This document shows, one piece after another, positions 9,176 to 17,444 of a stretch of 64,000 nucleotides of DNA. The notes below the pieces were generated by a model that had not been told where the DNA came from, searched no databases, and worked only from the letters and a program-made list of their open reading frames with translations. The stretch's first letter is position 1; each line of letters starts with the position of its first letter. A program made the translations under genes and the position numbers. The stretch is from CAVXTF01 sp963701375 (GTDB lineage: Bacteria > Actinomycetota > Acidimicrobiia > Acidimicrobiales > CAVXTF01): NCBI GenBank assembly GCA_963701375.1, contig CAVOZT010000004.1, positions 434,001-498,000 of the forward strand, given 5' to 3'.

Positions 9176-10308
9176 TGGACTTCACCTTCGACGAGGCGCA
9201 ACAGGCGGTGAGCCAGTCCGCAGAAGCCGTGTTTGGCGGCATCGCGACCAACGAACGCGTCGCGGAGGTCGAGAGGACCGCCGATAGGTTCGACGAGCGT
9301 CTGTGGGCAGAGCTCGCGCGGGCAAATCTGCTGGGCCTGTCCCTGCCGGAAGAGCATGGCGGATCCGGCCTTGGTCTTATCGAGACGTGCCTCGTGCTCG
9401 AGCAGCAGGGTAGGACGGTGGCGCCGGTTCCTCTTTGGGCCACGGTCGTTCTCGGTGCCCTTCCCATCTGCAGGTGGGGTACTAAGGAACAGCAGACCGA
9501 GTGGTTGCCGGGAGTGGCGACCGGAGACATCAAGATGTCAGCGGCCCTGTCCGAGGTCGGTGCGTTCAAAGGATCTTCGCCGTCGGTTTCCGCCGTAGCC
9601 GACGGGGAGGGCTGGCGGATTACGGGGACCTGCGCCAGTGTCCCGCAGGCTCATCTCGCCGCGCGTGTGATCGTTCCTGCGATTGCACCGGACGGCATCC
9701 TCCTCGCCATCGTCGATCCGGCGGGCATGGGCGCGGTGCTCGAGCGCGCTGTGACGACGGACCGTCAGGTTCATCCGCACCTCATCCTGGACGACGCGCC
9801 CGTGAAGCCGTCTGACGTCCTCGCTCTCCCCGCCGATTCCGATCCCGTTCTCGAAGGGATGCTCCAGATCGCAAGGACCGGCCTGGCCGCCATCGCGCTC
9901 GGGGTGGCAGAGGAGGCGACCCTACGCGCCGCCGCCCACCTGAACGAACGCCATCAGTTCGGACACCCGCTCGCGACGTTCCAGGGAGCGAAGATGCGGG
10001 CGGCCGACGCGTGGATCGACACCGAAGCGATGCGCGTGACTCTCTGGGAGGCGGCATGGCGTATCGACACCGGCAGGCCCGCGGCTGAGGCCGTCGCTGT
10101 CGCCAAATGGTGGGCTTCAGAGGCCGGTCAACGAGTCGTGCATGCGTCCCAGCACCTGCACGGCGGTATAGGCGCCGACGTCGGATACCCAATTCACCGC
10201 TTCTTTCTTTGGGGAAAGCAGATCGAGCTCATGCTCGGATCGCCGCCCGCCGAGCTCGACGCGCTCGGCGACATACTTGCTTCGGAGCTCAACGGGAGCA
10301 CGCTGTGA
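9175..10308 (+). CDS. fadE28: Acyl-CoA dehydrogenase, FadE28/ChsE1-like subunit
   Basis: A 377-residue acyl-CoA dehydrogenase that would form the second subunit of the ChsE1-ChsE2 heterotetramer with the FadE29-like protein. Visible landmarks are the N-terminal MDFTFDEAQQAV, LGLSLPEEHGGSGLGLIE, the helical region HQFGHPLATFQGAKMRAADAWI, and the C-terminal HLHGGIGADVGYPIHRFF, which is characteristic of FadE28. Compared with FadE29 the substrate loop (ALSEVGAFKG) is divergent, as expected when the two subunits share the active site. Its ATG overlaps the stop of chsH2 by one base and its TGA overlaps the GTG of chsH1, so expression is tightly coupled. Confidence 0.88.
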   Translation: MDFTFDEAQQAVSQSAEAVFGGIATNERVAEVERTADRFDERLWAELARANLLGLSLPEEHGGSGLGLIETCLVLEQQGRTVAPVPLWATVVLGALPICRWGTKEQQTEWLPGVATGDIKMSAALSEVGAFKGSSPSVSAVADGEGWRITGTCASVPQAHLAARVIVPAIAPDGILLAIVDPAGMGAVLERAVTTDRQVHPHLILDDAPVKPSDVLALPADSDPVLEGMLQIARTGLAAIALGVAEEATLRAAAHLNERHQFGHPLATFQGAKMRAADAWIDTEAMRVTLWEAAWRIDTGRPAAEAVAVAKWWASEAGQRVVHASQHLHGGIGADVGYPIHRFFLWGKQIELMLGSPPAELDALGDILASELNGSTL

Positions 10309-10772
10309 GCTCGGTGCGCGACAAGACACTCCGGATCGAAGACGTGAAAACGGGAGACAGCCTCCCCGAGCTCCGGGTACCGCTGACCCGCACCGTCATC
10401 GTGTCGACGGCGATCGCGACGCGCGACTACCAGGATGTCCACCACGACCCATCGCTGGCGGTCGAGCGTGGATCGAAGGACATCTTCATGAACATCCTTT
10501 CGACCAATGGTTTCGTCGGCAGATACGTGACGGACTGGGCGGGACCGGCTGCCGTGATCCAGTCGGTGGCGATCCGTCTGGGCGCCCCGAACTATCCAGA
10601 CGACACGATGGTCTTCACGGGTGAGGTCAAAGAGGTCTGCCCTCCTACGGATGCGCGCAAGGTCCGCGGCACAGTGACCGTGGAACTCCGGGGCAAGAAC
10701 AGTTTGGGAAACCACGTCACGGGGACGGTTCGCTTGTCTCTTCCGTCGCTGGATGACATTGATGTCACGTAA
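10305..10772 (+). CDS. chsH1: ChsH1-like MaoC-family hydratase subunit
   Basis: A 155-residue single hot-dog protein. The segment ATRDYQDVHHDPSLAV holds the Asp and His expected as catalytic residues in this hydratase family, followed by the glycine-containing helix KDIFMNILSTNGFVGRYV. With the MaoC part of ChsH2 it should hydrate the steroid enoyl-CoA made by FadE28-FadE29. I use GTG 10305, which forms a GTGA overlap with the fadE28 stop. The frame is open further upstream but only inside fadE28. Its own last 20 bases overlap the start of ltp2. Confidence 0.87.
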   Translation: MSSVRDKTLRIEDVKTGDSLPELRVPLTRTVIVSTAIATRDYQDVHHDPSLAVERGSKDIFMNILSTNGFVGRYVTDWAGPAAVIQSVAIRLGAPNYPDDTMVFTGEVKEVCPPTDARKVRGTVTVELRGKNSLGNHVTGTVRLSLPSLDDIDVT

Positions 10773-11949
10773 CGGCGGGCCACTCGCCGGGACGACGGCG
10801 ATCTGCGGTATCGGTGCCACCGAGTTCTCGAAGGAGTCGGGCCGGTCCGAGCTCCGACTCGCGGTCGAAGCCGTTGCTGCTGCTCTCGCGGATGCGGGGA
10901 TAGATCCCTCCGAGGTCGGCGGGCTCGCCACCTTCACTGCAGACACAAATCCAGAAATCGAGATTGCGCGATCCCTCGGTATGGGAGATCTGACGTTCTT
11001 CAGCCGAATCCACTACGGGGGCGGGGCGGCTTGTGCGATCGTCCAGCAAGCTGCGATGGCCGTCGTCACCGGAGTGGCCGACGTCGTCGTCTGCTACAGG
11101 GCCTTCAACGAGAGGTCGGGCGCACGATTCGGAGCAGGCGTCCAGGGCAGGGCCCCACTGCCGACTGCGGAGAACGCCAACTTCGCGTGGTACGCGCCTT
11201 ATGGGCTGCTCACTCCAGCGAGCTGGGTTGCGATGTTCGCGCAGCGTTACATGCACGTGACCGGCGCAACGACCGAGGCTTTCGGCCACGTCGCGGTCGC
11301 AGACCGCAAGCACGCCGCAACCAATCCGGCGGCCTGGTTCTACGGCAAACCGATAACCCTCGAGGATCACCAGACGTCGCGGTGGATCGTCGAGCCCCTG
11401 CGCCTTCTCGACTGCTGCCAGGAGACCGACGGAGGCCAGGCACTCGTGGTCACCAGCTTGGAGCGAGCGCGCGATCTCGCTCAGACGCCGGTTGTCATCA
11501 AGGCCGCAGCACAGGGCGCAGGCGACCAGCAGGACATGATGACGTCGTATTACCGCGACGACATGAGCCGCCTACCCGAGATGGGTGTCGTGGCGCGACA
11601 GCTATGGGAGATGTCCGGAATCGGGCCGGCTGACGTCCAGACGGCCGTGCTATACGACCATTTCACTCCGTTCGTGCTTTGCCAGTTGGAGGAACTCGGA
11701 TTCTGCGAGTTCGGCGAGGCGAAGGACTTCGTTTCGGACGGAGCGATCGAGCTCGGCGGGCGCCTGCCCATAAACACTCACGGTGGCCAGCTTGGTGAGG
11801 GTTACCTCCACGGGACGAACGGGATCGCAGAAGGCGTCCGTCAGGTCCGCGGTACTGCCGTCAATCAGGTGCCCCAGGTCGAGAACGTCGTCGTGACCGC
11901 GGGAACCGGCGTCCCGACGAGCGGGTTGGTCCTCGGCACGGACCGCTAG
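10753..11949 (+). CDS. ltp2: Ltp2-like thiolase-fold retro-aldolase
   Basis: Ltp2 with the DUF35 domain of ChsH2 cleaves 17-hydroxy-3-oxo-4-pregnene-20-carboxyl-CoA to androstenedione and propionyl-CoA. The 398-residue protein matches Ltp2 throughout: AICGIGATEFSKESGRSELR, TFFSRIHYGGGAACAIVQ, VVCYRAFNERSGARFG, ADRKHAATNPAAWFYGKPIT, EPLRLLDCCQETDG, VLYDHFTPFVLCQLEELGF and GRLPINTHGGQLGEGYLHG. ATG 10753 or the in-frame ATG 10762 may be used; both overlap chsH1. It is the last gene of the operon and meets the tetR gene tail to tail at a hairpin. The assignment is strong from these long identities with the mycobacterial family. Confidence 0.92.
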   Translation: MTLMSRNGGPLAGTTAICGIGATEFSKESGRSELRLAVEAVAAALADAGIDPSEVGGLATFTADTNPEIEIARSLGMGDLTFFSRIHYGGGAACAIVQQAAMAVVTGVADVVVCYRAFNERSGARFGAGVQGRAPLPTAENANFAWYAPYGLLTPASWVAMFAQRYMHVTGATTEAFGHVAVADRKHAATNPAAWFYGKPITLEDHQTSRWIVEPLRLLDCCQETDGGQALVVTSLERARDLAQTPVVIKAAAQGAGDQQDMMTSYYRDDMSRLPEMGVVARQLWEMSGIGPADVQTAVLYDHFTPFVLCQLEELGFCEFGEAKDFVSDGAIELGGRLPINTHGGQLGEGYLHGTNGIAEGVRQVRGTAVNQVPQVENVVVTAGTGVPTSGLVLGTDR

Positions 11950-11990
11950 GTGCACGTCGGCCTAAGTCGCCACCGACTGCCTACCTAGCG
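11944..11990. terminator. Imperfect bidirectional hairpin between ltp2 and tetR
   Basis: CGCTAGGT (11944-11951) pairs with ACCTAGCG (11983-11990), and inside it GTCGG (11956-11960) pairs with CCGAC (11973-11977). The structure spans the stop codons of both convergent genes. No T-run follows on either side, so it may act only weakly or with Rho. Confidence 0.45.
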
Positions 11991-12607
11991 ACTCCCAAGG
12001 CTCCGATCATGGCTTCGATCGATCGCGTGAGAACGGCAGTCATATCCTCGTCGCGTGTTCGGTCCCCTTTTTCGATCCAAGCCAGCGTCGACTCTTCGAG
12101 CATTGATACGAGCGTCCTTGCGGCCCACTCCCGTAAAACCGGGTCGGGTACGCGTCGCGAGATGAGGTCCTGCGCTGCTGCTATCGCGTTTTCTCTGAAG
12201 AGGTCTGAGTAGTCAGCAAAGTCAGGCTCCCGGGGCGAATGGCGGACCAGGAGCTTGAAACCCTCGGGGTCGGACCTGGCTGCATCGAGGAACCCGTTAA
12301 CCACTCCACTCACCGTGGGTCCTCGGCCTGCCTGCGACACAACACCTGCGACCCCCCGGACAGCTCGGTCGAGGACCGATCGGTAAAGGTCCTCCTTCGA
12401 GTCGAAATGCCTGTAGACGATGAGGCGGGTGACTCCCGCTTTCGAGGCGACTTCCTCCATCGAGGTGGCCTGAAAGCCCCGCTCGGCAAAGGCGCGCGCG
12501 CCGGCATCGAGAAGCGTTTCCCGCCGCGTCAGGCGATTGAGCCTGACACGCGGTTTCTTCACCGTCCCGGATGGAGCAGGAGCAGCGTCTGTATCTGATT
12601 TAGACAT
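11981..12607 (-). CDS. TetR-family transcriptional regulator
   Basis: A 208-residue regulator. The helix-turn-helix covers about residues 35-75 (RAFAERGFQATSMEEVASKA and GVTRLIVYRHFDSKEDLYRS), followed by an all-helical ligand domain. ATG 12607 lies three bases from an 18-bp palindrome. A TACAAT -10-like hexamer on this strand (12624-12619) would start transcription almost at the ATG, so the mRNA may be leaderless. The frame extends upstream but across the operator. It diverges from the gene at 12675, which it most likely represses along with itself. It does not resemble KstR in its DNA-binding helix, so it is not an obvious regulator of the steroid boxes nearby. Confidence 0.88.
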   Translation of the reverse strand: MSKSDTDAAPAPSGTVKKPRVRLNRLTRRETLLDAGARAFAERGFQATSMEEVASKAGVTRLIVYRHFDSKEDLYRSVLDRAVRGVAGVVSQAGRGPTVSGVVNGFLDAARSDPEGFKLLVRHSPREPDFADYSDLFRENAIAAAQDLISRRVPDPVLREWAARTLVSMLEESTLAWIEKGDRTRDEDMTAVLTRSIEAMIGALGVAR

Positions 12608-12628
12608 ATGTAAACAGTATTGTATACT
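12601..12628 (+). promoter_or_regulatory. Divergent promoter with 18-bp TetR-type palindrome
   Basis: GTAAACAGTATTGTATAC (12610-12627) is a palindrome matching its own reverse complement at 14 of 18 positions. It sits between and over a good rightward promoter: TAGACA (12601-12606), a 16-base spacer and TATACT (12623-12628), each hexamer five of six to consensus. Binding of the adjacent TetR protein here would block both divergent transcripts. Confidence 0.65.
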
Positions 12629-12674
12629 CAAACGTTGAACGTGGATCCCAGAATGACGCCGGACCGGAGGTCGG

Positions 12675-13742
12675 ATGGAGACGTTGGACTTCACAGAGGA
12701 TGAACTTCTTACGAGCGAGCCACCGGCGGAGCAACTTGTGGTGTCCGGCACCCTTTGCCACGGTGGCATCCGCGCCGACGGCAGCTACCTGTCTCCGCGG
12801 ACGGCGGTCCGAACACCTGCGATAGCCGCGTGGCAGGAGAATCACCGGGCGACATTCGGGACCGACCTTCTCGATGCTCCGATAGAAGCCTGGCCGCCGG
12901 CTTACCCGAACGTCGCCCAAGCAAGGCACTTGCTGACCAACCGTGTGCGCGATCCGATCATCGCGATCTTGACCCGCATCGGGACGGTTGAGGGGTTCGG
13001 TGCAGGCTTGCGTTACCTCGCGCCCGGCCGGCTAGCACCTGCCGACATCCAGGCATGTTTCGACGAGGACATCAGGTCCAGTGCAACCTGGCACCTCGGA
13101 CGCGGTTTGATCGAGGCGCACGCGCGCGACGAAGCGGGCTGGGGACCAGAGGCGGGACACGACAGGATGTGGTTCGCAGTCCGCGACGCCGCATTCGAGG
13201 ATCCCGTGACCGAAGACGAGACAGAGTCAATGTTGCGGCGCATGGGAATACAGCAACCTCCTGGTCAGCAAAGCTCGAAGGCCGCGAGCCCGAACTCTGA
13301 AGATCGCCTCGTTCCGGCGATCGACCCGGGGCTCGAAGCCCTGCTCCGTACGATGACCAGCGTGCTCTTCATCGAGGTCCGGGCGTTCCACCTCTTCAAG
13401 TGGGCGGAGGAACTGCTCGCGGATACGACGCTGGTGGCCGGGGATGGCCTTCCGCCCCTGCTCGTCTCGTACATCCGGCAGGACGAAACACCCCATGTGG
13501 AGTACCTACGTACAGCACTCACCGAGATGCGCGACAGGACATTTGTAGGGACCGAAGGCGGGCTCATTTCCGGGAAGAAAGTGATTGGGAAGATCTGGGA
13601 GCATGGGCTTGTGCAGGCCAAGCAGGTTCGCGAACCGCAGGCACGAGCCACGTATCTGTCAGAGGTCGAGCACGCGCTGGCTGTGCGATCCAACGGGTCG
13701 GATCTCTTGTCGGAGTTTCACTCTTTGGCCGACGCTGCCTGA
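12675..13742 (+). CDS. Uncharacterised helical protein, possible ferritin-like di-metal fold
   Basis: I do not recognise this 355-residue protein. ATG 12675 follows a GGAGG site. It is soluble, without signal peptide or membrane segment. Two segments carry paired acidic and histidine residues in helices, as in ferritin-like carboxylate-bridged proteins: IEVRAFHLFKWAEELL near residue 237 and RQDETPHVEYLRTALTEM near residue 267; an earlier HARDEAG may add to a site. The metal-binding idea is inference from these motifs only. It is the sole apparent target of the divergent TetR palindrome and sits beside the steroid operon, so a ligand-inducible redox or oxygenase role is possible. Confidence 0.8.
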   Translation: METLDFTEDELLTSEPPAEQLVVSGTLCHGGIRADGSYLSPRTAVRTPAIAAWQENHRATFGTDLLDAPIEAWPPAYPNVAQARHLLTNRVRDPIIAILTRIGTVEGFGAGLRYLAPGRLAPADIQACFDEDIRSSATWHLGRGLIEAHARDEAGWGPEAGHDRMWFAVRDAAFEDPVTEDETESMLRRMGIQQPPGQQSSKAASPNSEDRLVPAIDPGLEALLRTMTSVLFIEVRAFHLFKWAEELLADTTLVAGDGLPPLLVSYIRQDETPHVEYLRTALTEMRDRTFVGTEGGLISGKKVIGKIWEHGLVQAKQVREPQARATYLSEVEHALAVRSNGSDLLSEFHSLADAA

Positions 13743-13794
13743 TCAGACGTGTCGAGCGAGAGTGACTATCGCTTCCAAGGCCGCGGTCAGAGCA

Positions 13795-14712
13795 TCACGG
13801 AGCTCTGAGTCTGTGGGCCATCGCTCCGACCGAAAGTAGCGAGGCAGCGACTCGCCAACGCATGCCGCTCTCGGTAGAGGCGTATCGAGATGCCGACCGC
13901 CAGCGTTCAAGCGCCACTCGCTTACGGTCACCCGGAGTACGAGCCGATCCCCCAACCCGATGGAGTGCCGGGGGAGTGTCGGCAATTACCAGACAAGCTG
14001 AGAATACGTTCCTCGCGATTCTCCGGGAGAGGTCTGTGTCCTCGAAATAAAGAAAATACGCTGGGTCGAAGCCATTGACGCTCTTTAGCAGTTGCGTATC
14101 AAACGACAAGATGGCACCCGATGCCCACCATTCAAGGAGGGGATAATGCCCAGGCGGCTGTGCAATCGACCACTTCCGTTCCTGACCCCAATGACCTAGG
14201 ACTCGGGTAAAGACCTTGCGGCGCAATGTGCCGACTGGGGCGGCCTTAATCGCCCTGGTGGTGCCGAGAAGAATCAGTGTGGGGGATGGGTAACGGAATG
14301 CCGATGCTTTAGCGGCTCCATTCTCGTCCACCAATGGAACTGTCAATACCTCGTCCGGTTCGCCTTCTGCCAGGGCGTCCCAGTGCCTTGCGGACAGGAC
14401 CGTGTCGGGGTTGCAGATGATCACGCGAGTGGTGGACACGTGCCGCAGTGCCAGATTCACTCCTCTTCCGAAACCGACATTGGAGCCGGGATAGATGTGA
14501 TTGCAACTGGGGCGACACACTGATTCCGATAACAGATTGTCATTGTGAACCACGATCATCGGCGCCGCCTCCGGAACCCAGCCGAGGTCCAGCTTGTCTA
14601 CGCCATATGCGACGATGATCACGGAGGTGCTTGGAGCGCGGGCTCGTTGCTCCCCCTCGGGTGCCGCATTGGTCCGGTCAGATGCTCGATGCGTCTCTCC
14701 TGTGGCAGCCAT
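13795..14712 (-). CDS. Family 2 glycosyltransferase (rhamnosyltransferase-like)
   Basis: A 305-residue GT-A enzyme with no membrane anchor. It has the GT2 start TSVIIVAYGVDKLDLGWV, the nucleotide-sugar region PGSNVGFGRGVNLAL, the metal-binding ICNPDTVLS and the acceptor loop GFDPAYFLYFEDTDLSRRIA. These match the WbbL/RfbF-type branch that adds deoxyhexoses to surface glycans. It is the leftmost gene of the surface-glycan island and runs leftward with the methyltransferase (18 bases upstream) and the flippase. Codon use is AT-richer than in the flanking steroid genes. Confidence 0.87.
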   Translation of the reverse strand: MAATGETHRASDRTNAAPEGEQRARAPSTSVIIVAYGVDKLDLGWVPEAAPMIVVHNDNLLSESVCRPSCNHIYPGSNVGFGRGVNLALRHVSTTRVIICNPDTVLSARHWDALAEGEPDEVLTVPLVDENGAAKASAFRYPSPTLILLGTTRAIKAAPVGTLRRKVFTRVLGHWGQERKWSIAQPPGHYPLLEWWASGAILSFDTQLLKSVNGFDPAYFLYFEDTDLSRRIARNVFSACLVIADTPPALHRVGGSARTPGDRKRVALERWRSASRYASTESGMRWRVAASLLSVGAMAHRLRAP

Positions 14713-14730
14713 AACTGTCCTCAGAATGTC

Positions 14731-15465
14731 CTAGAGAGTCGCGAGTCCGGTCCCAGACCAGTGGCCGAACGACGTCAAGTCGAGCTTGGGAAGCTGTAAT
14801 CGGTCCCAGAATCCCAGCATGTTCAGCACCCGGATGTCGTCATACATGACGGTGATCCCGCTGCCCTTGAAGTTGCTGATCAGCCGCGAAGTGAAGGCGG
14901 GTTCGAAAGTGCGGTCCTTGGGACCGTCCACGAAGATGAGCTGTGCACGACCGATGATCTCGATCTGTTGTGAGAAGAAGGTTTCATCTGCGAGATTGCC
15001 GAGCCTCTGTTCTACGCGTCCCGACGAGAAATCCTCTTCGCGAAGAACGCTGTCCGGAACCATGTGCCAACTAGCGATGTCGTAAGTGACAACCCGGTCA
15101 GACCCTGCGAGAAGAGCGACCGACCCCATGCCTGTATAGGTGCCAACCTCAACGGCGAGTTCGACCCGCAACTCTGCAGCGATCGCAGCGAGCAAGCGGT
15201 AGTGCTCTCCGGGCCACTCGTTTGCCCATCGGCGTTGTGCCGCAGTATTGCAACGCTCTGTGAGGAGGGACGTGTCGACGTCTTGAGCGCGACTCGCAGC
15301 CTGAAGACCAGTCTTTAGGAGGAGCAACTCCGTCTCCTTTGAATTGGACGAGCTCGAGGCGTGGCTCAAAGGTGCTATCAGGCTCAGCTGGGGATCGTCT
15401 ATGTGCGTGATCCTAGCGACAGCGCGATTGAGAAGGCCTTGAAGCCGGAATCCGGAGACCGTCAT
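14731..15465 (-). CDS. Class I SAM-dependent methyltransferase (CmcI/TylF-like)
   Basis: A 244-residue protein with a Rossmann-type SAM site LAVEVGTYTGMGSVALLAGS at about residues 102-121, the second strand VVTYDIASWHMVP and a metal-binding-type LIFVDGPKD. Such enzymes O-methylate sugars or other acceptors. The first 80 residues are helical and unlike any domain I recognise. It lies in the glycan island between a glycosyltransferase and the flippase, so sugar O-methylation is the likely role. The acceptor is not predictable. Confidence 0.8.
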   Translation of the reverse strand: MTVSGFRLQGLLNRAVARITHIDDPQLSLIAPLSHASSSSNSKETELLLLKTGLQAASRAQDVDTSLLTERCNTAAQRRWANEWPGEHYRLLAAIAAELRVELAVEVGTYTGMGSVALLAGSDRVVTYDIASWHMVPDSVLREEDFSSGRVEQRLGNLADETFFSQQIEIIGRAQLIFVDGPKDRTFEPAFTSRLISNFKGSGITVMYDDIRVLNMLGFWDRLQLPKLDLTSFGHWSGTGLATL

Positions 15466-15526
15466 ACTTCCCGAACCATCCTTCCCATCGTGAGTCTTCC
15501 GCTCGTATTGAACACCGGCAATTGGC

Positions 15527-16756
15527 CTAGGCAGGCGAAGGCCGCGTTGCCCTGCGAATCAAGATGACCATCGCGACACCCAAGAACGTCTCCGATACCA
15601 GGTTGGCAATCGCTGCCCCATTCGCGTTGAACGATGGGATAAGTGCGAGGTTGAGAGCCACGTTGATCACGAGGCCCGCAAGTACCGCAACCGTGAAATG
15701 CCAACCGGTCGCGACTGCCGCTATCGGCGCTCCAACACTAGCCAGAGCCCCTGCCGGCGCCGACAACGCAAGTATCAGAAGCGTGGTAGCGACGACTCGG
15801 AATGGTGATCCGAACAATCCCACGAGCAATGGACGAGAGAAGACTGCCACGAGGACTGTGGATGGCAATGAGAACAACAGCCCCAACCCGAGGAGGTTCC
15901 GAGCCCTGGGCCATCTCATCGCAACGGGAACAGAGCTCGTATGGGCTATCGAGATAGATCCGAGTGTGGCCGGAGCGAGAAGTACTGCGTCAAGGATTTT
16001 GTCAGCCGCCGCGTAACGTCCCGAAAGTGATGCTCCTTTTAGCAACGCCAAAAGCCAGATGTCGACGCGTGCGTAGATGATTGCGGCCGGCAATGCAAGC
16101 GCTAAGTGCACGGTTCTCCTCAAGCTAAGTACGTCTGCACGCGGCTCAGCGCCTTCCGTCGTCGCAGATCGGCGAGCTACCACACTCACGGCGACCGCTG
16201 AACACAGGTCAGCGATTGCATAGGCCGAGACCGCTGCGTAAAGTCCACCTCCTTCTTTGATCCAAAGTCCTCCTAAGAGCAAAACCCCGAGACGTGAAAA
16301 TAGTTCGTTCGCGGCGTCAACTTGAGAGCGCCCCAATGCATTGAGAGCTGCTGTCTCTGAACTGTAAACAGCTGTTCCGAAGATCGAACCCGCAAAGATC
16401 AATGGGACCCACGGCGAATCCTGCCTGGACACGGCAAGATACATTCCGGTTACGGCGATAACGGCTCCGATCGAGAGCAGCAAACGGCGGCGAATCACGT
16501 TGATCATCAAAGTTCTGCTGAGATATCCGAGCCTTGCCGTTTCGTCAGCGATCGCGGTTTGGAGTCCGAGATCCCCGAACACCCCTGTCATGCCGCCAAT
16601 AGCGAGGATCAATGCAAAGTTTCCGAACGCGACACCTGACAGAGTTCTAGCCAGAAGAATAAGCCAGAGAGCTGAAAGGATAGTTGCAATTCCACGTCCT
16701 GCAGCGAGAGCCGAGAACTGTTGAAGAACACGGTTGTTGAGACCGCGGCGGAGCAG
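15527..16756 (-). CDS. Polysaccharide flippase (Wzx/MATE-like), start uncertain
   Basis: A polytopic membrane protein with about twelve hydrophobic segments, expected to flip lipid-linked glycan units. The frame from TTG 16612 (361 residues) lacks the first helix. The same frame continues upstream to an in-frame TGA near 16772 and encodes a typical beginning (RRGLNNRVLQQFSALAAGRG, then ATILSALWLILLA). No ATG, GTG or TTG occurs in that extension. A CTG at 16756 preceded by a GGGGACGGGA purine stretch would give 409 residues, near the family norm. A start further up lost to a frameshift in the GGGAAAACCC run is the alternative. Its neighbours are glycan genes. Confidence 0.78.
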   Translation of the reverse strand: MLRRGLNNRVLQQFSALAAGRGIATILSALWLILLARTLSGVAFGNFALILAIGGMTGVFGDLGLQTAIADETARLGYLSRTLMINVIRRRLLLSIGAVIAVTGMYLAVSRQDSPWVPLIFAGSIFGTAVYSSETAALNALGRSQVDAANELFSRLGVLLLGGLWIKEGGGLYAAVSAYAIADLCSAVAVSVVARRSATTEGAEPRADVLSLRRTVHLALALPAAIIYARVDIWLLALLKGASLSGRYAAADKILDAVLLAPATLGSISIAHTSSVPVAMRWPRARNLLGLGLLFSLPSTVLVAVFSRPLLVGLFGSPFRVVATTLLILALSAPAGALASVGAPIAAVATGWHFTVAVLAGLVINVALNLALIPSFNANGAAIANLVSETFLGVAMVILIRRATRPSPA

Positions 16757-16931
16757 GGTTTTCCCGTCCCCGAGTCAACGTCCTTGCGTCACTCTAGGTG
16801 CGCGTTCGCGTAAGGGAGTCAGAGAAGTCGCATACGAATAAGTCCCTAGTCATGGTAATCGTTTTCGCACCAAGAGGTCGTCCCGGTTGCACGATGAGAA
16901 GAAATGAATCCTGACATCGGACAGGCCCATG

Positions 16932-17444
16932 TCAGTCATTGCTCGACTCTATGCCGTCGGGTGCTGTTGCGATCATGAACCAGCCCGTAACTTGCGGATC
17001 TGGATAGATACCCTTTACGCATAGAGCGGCTTCCTCCGCGAGGACTGCAAGTGCACCATCGGAGAACCGATAGAGATCCGGCGGATTGTGCACCGGGAAG
17101 CAGCCGCGCTTGTTGTAGCCGCGGCACGTGAGCAGCAGGACGCCGGACGGTCGCAATAGGCGTCCGATTTCTCGCATGGTTTCCCATGGCCGTGGATCGT
17201 GCTCCAGCATTTCTGTAGTCACCACGACGTCGAACGAGTCGTCCGCGAACGGAAGCGGCCTGCCACTTTCCACAACCAGGTCGACACCAGGGCCAGGCAA
17301 CAGGTCGACGCCGGTGTAGCTGCCGGTGAAGAAGCCACGCACGGAGCCGTTCACGTCTGAAGAGCCGATCTCGAGGGTTGCCTTGTCTTGTAAGGAGAGC
17401 TGATTGACTCTTCTTTTCACCCATTTCATCACACTCTCATGCAT
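16932..17444 (-). CDS. Class I SAM-dependent methyltransferase (small, Methyltransf_11 type)
   Basis: A 170-residue methyltransferase domain protein. The SAM-binding region is ATLEIGSSDVNGSVRGFFTG, the acidic strand 2 is TGVDLLPGPGVDLV, and the motif after strand 4 is FADDSFDVVVTTEMLEHDPRPWETM, followed by LLRPSGVLLLTCRG. ATG 17444 is chosen because the domain begins soon after it; the frame is open to 17498. This class methylates sugars, lipids or small molecules. It sits at the centre of the glycan island, 413 bases from a divergent glycosyltransferase gene. Confidence 0.82.
   Translation of the reverse strand: MHESVMKWVKRRVNQLSLQDKATLEIGSSDVNGSVRGFFTGSYTGVDLLPGPGVDLVVESGRPLPFADDSFDVVVTTEMLEHDPRPWETMREIGRLLRPSGVLLLTCRGYNKRGCFPVHNPPDLYRFSDGALAVLAEEAALCVKGIYPDPQVTGWFMIATAPDGIESSND

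Noticed and set aside
11981..12607. TetR protein as the KstR orthologue controlling the nearby boxes
   Set aside because: Its recognition region and length do not resemble KstR, and its own promoter carries a different palindrome.
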